33,505 nucleotides of DNA from Oppiella nova (lineage: Eukaryota > Arthropoda > Arachnida > Sarcoptiformes > Oppiidae): NCBI GenBank assembly GCA_905397405.1, contig CAJPVJ010000187.1, forward strand, positions 1 through 33,505, read 5' to 3'. How positions within the stretch are numbered: position 1 is the stretch's first letter; each line of letters starts with the position of its first letter. The translations under genes were made by a program, and so were the position numbers. This document shows, one piece after another, positions 22,753-31,741 of this stretch. Below the pieces are notes generated by a model. It was given only the letters and a program-made list of their open reading frames with translations, ran no database searches and was not told where the DNA came from.

Positions 22753-25700
22753 TTAATAGAGGTAAGGAATCATTTGATATTTTACTTCACTCTTGTATTG
22801 AGTCCAATATTTACCATATTTTTTGGCACATTTATTATCATCTCTTATACTTCGATGTATTAGGAGTACAGTTAGGAATAGGAGATAGAGGTATGGTATG
22901 GGACTGGCATATAGTGCAGGCAAACACCACAGAAATGTTGACAATAACTCAAACGTGTAGTTCATGTGTCGTGTGATTCCCCAGAATCCAGACGTCAAAA
23001 GAATACTTCGCTTTGTTTTACCGAAATCGTCCACATATTGGGCACTATATGTATACAAATAATTATATATACCGTACTGTATATAATATTATACAATTTA
23101 CAGTATTATATTACTATATTTATCTAGAATTTTATGTTATATCTAATTATTGTACTGTATAACTAAACTTTTGGGTTAAACCAAGTATGCTTGTAGACTA
23201 TTTTTTTTTAAATTGACAATAACTAGTAAAATAATTATAAAATATTTATATTATCATATTATACGTTGAATTTTTTGTCAAGGTTTTAAACAGTGATTTT
23301 ATATGGTAATGAAGAAATTATTAATTTATGTATAATATTTATATGATTTGTGATATAAAGAATTTATAATGTAATTTACTATTTATTAACAGTTATTTAA
23401 TAATTATGCTTACTTTAGTATAAATTTAATGATTTATTTTCCCTCTTTGAAACGATTATTGGCAAATAATTTATTTTAAAATAAAATTTAAGTGATAAAA
23501 TAACAATTTAACATAAGTTATACCGTATAAGTTTTGCGGGTTTCCCCCAAATAACGCACTTTCCATCAGTGGCTCTAAACTCCAATTTTTGTTGATCTGA
23601 CCAATAGTTAAGACCAATGACTAGTAAACCAGTTATAAGAACCGCAATAAATGAATTGAAACCAAATTGATTGTGCGGTGTATTTTTAACCAAATAGACA
23701 CTGGTTATTGGATAGAATCCTGGTACAAAAGCTATACAACCCCAGCACACATAATAGCCAAACCGATCTACTGATGTATCTATTGTCTAGAGATTGTTAG
23801 AAATGTAATTAAAATTAGACAATTTATTATTTTATTAATCTATATAAAATAGTGAATAAATTAAAATAAAAATATTACAAGTACTTGAATATTAAAATGT
23901 AAGAAAACTTATTATTTTACTAAATCGTAAGTGTCCTCTATTTATTGTAATACAATTTAAAAACTATTACTGTATAATATATTACAAGTTAATATATAAT
24001 ATAATATATTATAATATATTATATATTACAAGTTTATTTTATACAGTACCAATAGTACAGTACAAATAATATAAAAATAATGTAATAAATATGATAAATG
24101 AAATAAACAGATGAATTAACTGACATTCATGTAGCCGTCCTCCCAGTAGTAAAATTTTGCCAAATATATGGTTTGCAATAAAGTTGTGGCCGTCAGAGAG
24201 TAATTGATTGTTCCTGGTGGTAATGTTTCGTAATTTGCTTTCCAACACAACAGTACTATATATTGCCATAAAATCAAACCAAATCTGCATATAATCCATA
24301 CTTTTAAGCTAATTATAGGTGAGATGTGTGGATATAATTCAATTCCCCAATAATAATCAAATATTGGATTCTTGGTTCTGTTATACAAGCCTTTTGATGG
24401 CAATAGTAAACCTTTATATTGAAAATGATAAGAAAGTAAGAATTAATTGAAAAAATGTAAAAATGATGAAAACCTTTGACATAAAGAAGAGCACAGAAGA
24501 CAATTCCGAAAAGACATAAAATGGCGATAAAATTGGGTAATTTGTGGTAGAGATGCACAACCGAACAGTTCACTACCAGTCCAACAGTTATTACCATTGA
24601 TATGACATAGAATCTAAAGCCCGTATGCCTTCATATAGTATTACAATATAAATAGTATTTTATTAATATATTATATACTTTTATTAAACAAAAGGTAAAA
24701 TATTAATGCTTTATAAAGATTATGACTTATTTTAATGTATAAAATAAATGTAAATGGAATTGAATTCAAACCAATATTTAGGTACAAATCCATTGGAAGT
24801 GATGGGACCGTTGTATGGCTTTCCCGGCAGATGCAATGATATGAGTCCCCACAACAAGACAATCAATATTATAGTCCAACATTCAGTATCAAACCTATTA
24901 TTAGGTTATATTTTAAGTTTATTTAATACAATTATTATTTTATAAAATAAATAACAATTGACTATTATTTTGTTCATATTTTTTGTATTTTTATAATACA
25001 TTTATTTAATGTTGCACTAACGTTAGAAAAAATCATACAATTATTGTAAAGAAATAGACATTGCTACTTTATTTTAAGTTTATTTGATTACATGAACGAC
25101 ATAATAAAATTTTTTCGTCAATTTGTAAAGGGGTAGTCAGGGTTTTAATAAATTTTTCTAGAATAATATTTCACATAATTTATAAAATGTTTTTAAATAA
25201 TTCACTAAATTATTGGTTTTAATTTGATATAAAACTTTTTATAGATTTTACATAATTTATTAACAAAAATATAGTTGACTATGAAATATCATATGAGTAT
25301 GTGAATAAATGAATATCGATATTTAGTAGAATAGTTTATTTTATTAATTAATAATGAATTTTATTAGTTAATTGAATAAATTTGCAACCCTTTGTTGTTG
25401 TAGAATAGTTTGATAAATCTTTAATTATAATGCGATTTGAGGAGGATTTTGATTATTAAAAATCAAAGAATGATAACAGGTATACACTGTATAGTATACA
25501 GTATTATTAATATTATCTCCAAAATAAACTAATATTTAAAAATTATCAGTATAGGCATATTTTGACTAATATTCTAAATGTAAATTATAAATATGCTTAT
25601 CATGCTTAATAATGAAATGACACTGGAAATGATAATTTTATTATAATTTTTAAAAAATGGCTTGTTAATAATTATGTTAAAATATTCTTGACAACATAAT

Positions 25701-26478
25701 GTAATGCAGTTACTGTATTACAGTATGCTTTGCAAGTTATATTGATACAATATAACAAACCTGTATAATGTAATATAACTCAAATTCCTAACTAAACATT
25801 TCAAAATGATGAATAATTGTAAAATATAATGTAATCATTTATAACCTAACGATAAATTAAATTAAATTACATTAAATCATTGGTTTAATTCCTGAAACTT
25901 TCTCTGCTTTGCTGTCATTCATAGCGCTATAAAGATTGCATTTATTTTTGTTCATTTAAAACACCTAATCTTGCATTTGCACTCAATTTATAACCAGAGT
26001 AAACAATAAATGAACAATTTATATATAAGATATTTCTTTCTTTCTGAATATTTTGATATATATTTTGTATATACATTTATGTTGGTTTATAAATGATTGC
26101 ACCTTATATCAGTATTACAGGGTGTTAAAATAAAAACAATGTGAATTAGCAGTGCTACTTTGTTATTCCTTTACTGTATATTTACAGTATAATAATAATA
26201 CTCTAAATATTCTAAAAATATACATTATATAAAGTAATAGCAGCAAAAATAACATACCAGTCAACGGAACCCCAGACATGTATTAGTGATGATTTAAAAT
26301 TATAATTCAAAGTCTCTCTAATGTTACTATTTTTGACGACAATTATATGAGACAAAAGGATTGTCAGATTAGGTGTTGTTATCATTAGAAGTAAGGGAAC
26401 AAATATCTCGCGAAATAAAACATTATATAATTTATTACTAATTGTAAGTTCCATTTGTTGATTACTTTTCAGAACCAT
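22753..26478 (-). CDS. DHCR7: 7-dehydrocholesterol reductase-like sterol reductase, six exons
   Basis: DHCR7 reduces the C7-C8 double bond of sterols with NADPH in the ER membrane. Exons in transcript order: 26478-26258, 24894-24772, 24628-24474, 24411-24125, 23786-23524, 23044-22753. All junctions are in phase, giving 446 aa (human enzyme about 475). Collinear similarity to DHCR7 runs from HVWGSVDW through LPGKPYNGP, LLYVKG, FDYYWGIEL, TIDTSVDRFGYY and TDGKCVIWG to the C-terminus. The second sterol-reductase family signature is complete (LIHRSIRDDNKCAKKYG). Several hydrophobic segments fit the multi-pass fold. Odd points: the near-invariant NPR of the first signature is YPH, and RHxNYxGD is RHMNYTFE. 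It may thus have altered activity. The start codon is the first Met of the frame at 26476-26478; a further 5' exon cannot be excluded. The symbol marks the family, not proven activity. Confidence 0.88.
24895..26257 (-). other. Large first intron of the DHCR7-like gene
   Basis: 1363 nt of AT-rich DNA between donor GTATGT (minus strand) and acceptor AATAATAG. No gene or recognisable element seen; TACNGTA motifs at 25497, 25711, 25719, 26172 and 26183. Confidence 0.6.
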
Positions 26479-28151
26479 TTTATTATAAATTTGTCAAATA
26501 ACTTAATTAATTTAAAAATATTAATTTAAAGTTTTGTCATCAAATTATTCAATAAAAATGTGAATGTGAATGCCAACAGAACTAGTATTGTGGTTGCAAA
26601 TACCATATCCCAGAACGACCTTAACTTATAGATACTGTAATTTGCTTAATATCTCAAAGTCCCACAATTATTTGAGTCTAATCTTGTGAGAGATAGTCCG
26701 AGTACTACATTTTGATCAGTTCTTGGTCTCTATTTTTTATTATCATTAAATTAGTTATTATGAGTGCTCTATACTTATCGCACAAATGATTTCCATTTTA
26801 AAATCATTAGCTTTTATAAGGAATTCCAATAACTTATTATTAACTCTCATTTCTTTCTAAACAATTATAGAGGCATTACTTTTTAAAATTGTTTTGTAAT
26901 TTAAATGTTTACTCATTTTTACTAGACCCTTAATAAATATAAGTTAAATTAAAGTTAAATGTTCATAGACATAATGTTAAATATTGTAATTTTCGAATTG
27001 TAAAATAAACATTTTGTAAAAGTATGGCATTAATTTTCAAAATATATGGGGGTTTGGTGGGTCAATGGTGGCTATCAAACCCACTACCGATATCATGAAT
27101 ACCATTACTCAAGGTTAGGTGGGGCACTTGCTTTTACTGACTAAACAATTGAAAATTTAAAACATTAATAAGCCAATGAATAGATAGTACGGTAATATGA
27201 TAAATATTTGGACAAACCATTGCTCGTACAAAGTATTTTTCGGGTCATTCACTGACTTTTTAGTAGCAGTAACTAAAGAACTCATAAAATAGTGTACAAT
27301 TAAACATTAAAATGAAATGCCAATATTAGCGAATCAAAAATGTGGATGTCCCAACTCATCGTAAGTATCCTCATTGATAACCGTAAATCATTTAAATCAT
27401 TACTACAATATGGTAGTTGATAAAATTCTTACTCATAATACAATTTATTTAATTATTTCTTATAAATATTTTGTTGAGAAAACTTTTTTAGATATATAAA
27501 ATAAAATCTTACTTTTCATGGAAATTAGTAATTTATAAGGCAGTATATTTCAAAAGCTATAAAACTAGTTTAACTTATATAATAACTACAATAGTATTTG
27601 TCATTAAGAAGTTGACAAAAACAGTTCCGCTGTAGTGATAGACTTAATGATTACTAATTAGATATAGAATTTGCAAACCCATGGCCACGCTCTCCACTCT
27701 ACTGGCATTCAAATGTCATTTCACTTTAATATGAAATTTAACATAACTTATACTTATATTTACTCCTAAAATATGCAAAATGTTGTACAGTACTTGGTTG
27801 TGATACAGCTTGCTCATTCATACATTTGACTTTTTAATCATATAACTTATTACATGAACCATAAAATTAGTAAATAATTTCCTTTTATTATAAAAACAAA
27901 ATCATATCAAAAACATTTTCATGTCTACCCTTGAAGTTGTCATTGTTTCTATTATAACTCATAATTTGTATCCAAAAATGTCATTTTAACTTTTAAATAA
28001 CCATTCAATGTAAAAATTAATTGGTCTGTATACTTTCTAACATTTTGTGAATTTACTAGAAAGTGTTTTAAAAGTTATATTTCTCACATTTCATACAAAT
28101 GACAAAATTAGTAATTTAGTTTAAAACTAGTTAATACATTTTATTTAGAAA
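26479..28151. other. Head-to-head intergenic region between DHCR7-like gene and desaturase B
   Basis: AT-rich DNA that must hold both promoters. A slightly GC-richer patch at about 27045-27140 contains GGTTTGGTGGGT and a partial inverted copy (AAACCCACTACC), but no coding frame. A possible short 5' exon of desaturase B ends at 27360 (see separate entry). TACNGTA at 26633, 27188 and 27786. Confidence 0.45.
27340..27360 (+). other. Possible upstream coding exon of desaturase B
   Basis: ATG at 27340 opens MWMSQLI and is followed by a perfect donor, GTAAGT, at 27361. Splicing to the acceptor ATTTAG at 28143-28148 would continue in frame through one Lys codon into the ATG at 28152, giving MWMSQLIKMDIK. 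This would lengthen the protein by eight residues. Support is only the strong donor, the matching acceptor and the kept frame. Confidence 0.35.
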
Positions 28152-31046
28152 ATGGACATAAAATGTAAACTTAAAGATTATCTTTCACAAATTTTGTGGT
28201 TACAGTCTCTGTCTTTAATCTATGTACATATTGGAGCCATTTATGGAGTATATCTGTGTATTACTTCAGCCAAATGGCAGACTATTGTTATGATTTATAT
28301 ATTGGGTAAGCAATTGACTATTTATTCATATCAATAACTATCATAACTCTTACAGCGTTAATATTTATGATTTGCTAACTTACTATAGGGTGTCCCAGCT
28401 TATTAGCAGGATTTGAAATTAAAATTAAAAATATTTACAATTATATTTTTCTAACAAAAACTACACCAAAATGTTGGAAATTTATTAAAATATGTGCGAT
28501 TCATAAAATGCTCATAAAATTCATACCATGGTCATAATTTTAGTTTTACTGCATGCATGTCTGTTTTTATGCCAAAAATCGTGAATTTCTTAGAGCGCTA
28601 TGAATACAAAGCATTGATGCGAGCATTAAAAAAAGAGATGCAAGCAGTAAAACTAAAATTATGATCAGGGTAGGAATTTTATAAACATTTTATGAATCGC
28701 ACATAAAATTTTAATAAATTTTCAACATTTTGGTTAAAATATTTGAGTTTTTAAAAATATTTTATTCGTATTTCTACATCTCTTTCCCTTTTATTCCGAG
28801 CCAATCCATATACAATATATTAGGCATTACAATATAATATATTGAATAGGTGTGTTATTCAAGTATGTGTTATTCACAATAGATTACTGACAAACATGGG
28901 GTTTTTATTGTATGAAGGAGGCTTTCAAACTGAATCAAAAATTTATGAGGTGTTGATGAAAACTCCAGGTTTAAAATGATAAATTTTTATTCAGTTTGAA
29001 TTAAAACTCTGGGAATGAGAGACTTTGGATATCAAAAGTTGGTGTATTTTTAATATAAACCATAATTATCATTGTATTTGAAAATAATGGATATTAATGT
29101 TATTTATGATTTTATAATAACTTTTACTATATATTTTACTAAAATCAAATTTGTTTTATGATTTCTAATGAATATACTATTAGTTTATACCACAGAAAAT
29201 TATTTAATACATAGAAAGATTTTAATTTATAATGGTAAAAATATTTTTTATGTTGTATTATATTTCTCGAGATTCTGGTCATCAAATTAAATTATATTTA
29301 CACAAATTGAGCAAGCATTTATTGCGTAAATTCTATAAATCTTTCAGCAAGTTTGAATATCATTTTGATATTTTAGATCTTTTAATTAATGTATATTTGT
29401 ATGCACTGTAAAAACACAGCAACTTTTGACTTTAAATCTCTCATTCCAAGAGTTTTAATTCAAATTGAATAAAGATTTAATATGTTAAACCTAGACCTTT
29501 AACTAATACCTCATGAATTTTTCATTCAGTTTGAACGCCTCCTTCACACAGTAAACACCCGATGTTTGTGACAACCTATTGTAAATAAGATGTACTGTAT
29601 GTGATTTAATTGATTGTAATACTGTATAACCAGTGGTGCACTCAATTAATGGTGATATTGTTTGGGACTTGTAAAGGCATTTGAAATAAGTATAAGTTAT
29701 AACTTATAAGTGATGGATGATGTGATCCATGTATGTGTTATGAGTAGGGGTTGCGTCAAACATCGGCACATTGACGGCATCGCACCGGTACGGCACACAT
29801 AAGGCATTTAAGGCGAGATGGCCGCTCAGAGTCATATTAGTTGTCTTACAAACACTTTCGGGTCAAAAGACGCTGATAGAGTGGGCCCGGGATCACCACA
29901 CCCACCATAAGTACGAGGGAACCAACGCCGATATAGTGAACATAAACAGGGGTTTCTTTTACGCACACATGGGTTGGCTTATGATTAAAAGACATCCCGA
30001 TTGCGAGCAAAAGAGACAACACATTGATGTCGACTATCTCTGGTCGGACCCTATCGTACGCTTTCAATACAATTATTACGAGCCATTGGTTGTCATCTTT
30101 TGTATCATTATTCCCACAATAATTCCCATCTATTTATTCAACGAAACACTCGTTAATAGTTATCACTTGTGTTTCCTCATACGTTATGCATATACCCTTC
30201 AACTGTCCTTTTGTGGTATAAATCATATCATAATTTGAATAATTTTCAAACAGATTTGTTCTAATGTTTAGGTAATTCATTGGCGCACACCAACTATGGT
30301 AGCCGACCCTATGACAAATCCATGACTTCTGTTCATAACGACCCTCTAATTTATGCCACTTTAGGAGGTTGTCAAATGCTTTTTAAATTTTATTCTTATT
30401 TATAAATTATAATATAATATTATGTATTATAGATGATCATTATGTATTATAGTAAATCATTAGATTTTAATGTACCATATATTATATATTATTATTCAAC
30501 ATTCTACAAATCTGTTTATTAATAATCATTTAAAATAAATATTAGTAATTAGACTCGTATTAGAATATTAAGGAAGGAATTGAGAGCTTATATAAATAGC
30601 ATTTTATTATATTTATATGATTATCAGATGAGAGTTAGGAGTGATTTAAAAACAAAAATTAGAGTAAATAGAGAAATATTATATTTATATAAATTTAATT
30701 GATAATATGCTTGCAATCAGGCGCTTATCATAACTACCATCACGTCTATCCATGGGATTACTCTGAAAGTGAGTTCGGATGGGACGTCAACTTCAATGTA
30801 AACACAGCTTTCATTGATTTCTTTCACGCCATCGGTTGGGCTTATGATCTAAAGAAAGCTCCAAAAGATATCATTGAAAAACGAAAACAAAGGACAGGAG
30901 GACCAGAAAACCGTACTTACATTCAAAACAATCCACTCTATGATTGGATTTATGGATTTTTCTTGAGCTCTATTGCGATCTGGATATTACTGCCCACAAA
31001 AGCCATCTATAATACATTTATAGCTAAAAATACATTTGTTAATTAA
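28152..31046 (+). CDS. Acyl-CoA desaturase B (Delta9-type, ER membrane)
   Basis: Paralogue of desaturase A. Exons: 28152-28305, 29748-30215, 30272-30367, 30721-31046; all introns are phase 1; 347 aa. Histidine boxes: HRYGTH, DHHTHH and YHNYHH; the fourth ligand region reads NSLAHTNYGSRPYD. Hydrophobic segments lie before box I, after box II (VVIFCIIIPTIIPIYLF) and near the C-terminus. The usual WARDH before box II is kept (lost in A), while box II is followed by the same unusual EGTNAD as in A. Box I is preceded by TAS instead of the common AGA. The intron that isolates a 30-nt exon in A is absent, and the third intron lies 12 codons earlier than in A. Intron 1 (1442 nt) contains two palindromic elements; intron 3 (30368-30720) is AT-rich with nothing else seen. 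An eight-residue N-terminal extension from 27340 is possible. Confidence 0.95.
28430..28770. mobile_element. Degenerate palindromic element in desaturase B intron 1
   Basis: The left arm (about 28455-28572) and right arm (about 28622-28742) are inverted copies at roughly 80-85% identity by eye, sharing ATGAATCGCACAT and CAGTAAAACTAAAATTATGA. They are separated by about 50 bp. A Tc1/mariner-like tip, TATAGGGTGTCCC, lies just to the left at 28384, but no matching right tip was found. It appears to be an old MITE or foldback element. Confidence 0.6.
28868..29587. mobile_element. Palindromic element with about 180-bp inverted arms in desaturase B intron 1
   Basis: The left arm (about 28868-29051) and right arm (about 29409-29587) are inverted copies with scattered differences, sharing GAAGGAGGC and AATTAAAACTC. 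The spacer of about 357 bp has no coding capacity. Likely a non-autonomous element of a different family from that at 339-757. Confidence 0.65.
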
Positions 31047-31052
31047 TAGATT

Positions 31053-31058
31053 AATAAA
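31053..31058 (+). terminator. Polyadenylation signal AATAAA of desaturase B
   Basis: Overlapping AATAAATAAATAA directly after the stop codon, starting at 31053. Confidence 0.5.
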
Positions 31059-31340
31059 TAAATAATAGTTACACTTTAATTAATGAAACATTTATTCTTC
31101 GTAATCATTTATATGAAATATGCTTGTTCATTTTAAGAATTGTCACATCATAGTTAACAGAATGAATACAGTACAACTAATACCTGTATGTGTTTATACT
31201 GTACTAGCTCAAAAAGAACTTTTGAGAACTTATACAGAACTTATACGGTGTTAAAGTAATACAGTGACATCATTAGAATAAACAAAACTAATAGAATAGT
31301 AATACAAATGCTATGAATGTAAGTTATATTATATAATATT

Positions 31341-31741
31341 TCAGACTTTGGTGGCCCGGGTCGTATTATTTTTATTGTTGGTATTGAGAAGTGTGAGTCT
31401 GAACTGTTTGGCCAAATCGTGTAATTGGTTTTCCATACTCTCCAGTCTTGATGAAACCTGTCCACCGATCTGTTGTCCCAATTCATCCCAACGAGTCAGT
31501 GATGACTGCAATAGTTGTAGGAACTGATTGCCAGCCGCCTGTCCAGTGGTCCCTTATATTCAAATCATTTGTAAACATTCACGACTTAAATTAAAAGCTT
31601 TTAAATACCAATTTGACCAAAACTCCAGGGCTTAAGTATACTCATCACATCATTGGTTGGCAGTTGTTGTGAGTGAACCAACACATGAACTGCAAACATA
31701 TAATTGCAAACAATTATTAACATTAATTTCATTTTCAACAT
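31341..31741 (-). CDS. Small secreted protein of unknown function (two exons, 114 aa)
   Basis: Exons in transcript order: 31741-31609 and 31552-31341, with a 56-nt GT...AG intron (31553-31608), phase 1. The N-terminus is a signal peptide (basic start, then MLIIVCNYMFAVHVLV), likely cut after VHS to leave QQLPTNDVMS as the mature start. The mature part of about 90 residues contains no cysteine. Residues about 53-95 (with FLQLLQSSLTRWDELGQQ and SSRLESMENQLHDLAKQF) look like one or two amphipathic helices. The C-terminus is Asn/Thr-rich with one N-glycosylation sequon (NNTT). I recognise no family. The gene converges with desaturase B, whose stop codon is 294 bases away. In-frame junction, signal peptide and non-random amphipathic pattern support a real gene; a polyadenylation signal is not clear. 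Confidence 0.7.

Noticed and set aside
27045-27140. GC-richer patch with a partial inverted repeat
   Set aside because: The pairing is short and imperfect, and no frame is coding; too weak to call.
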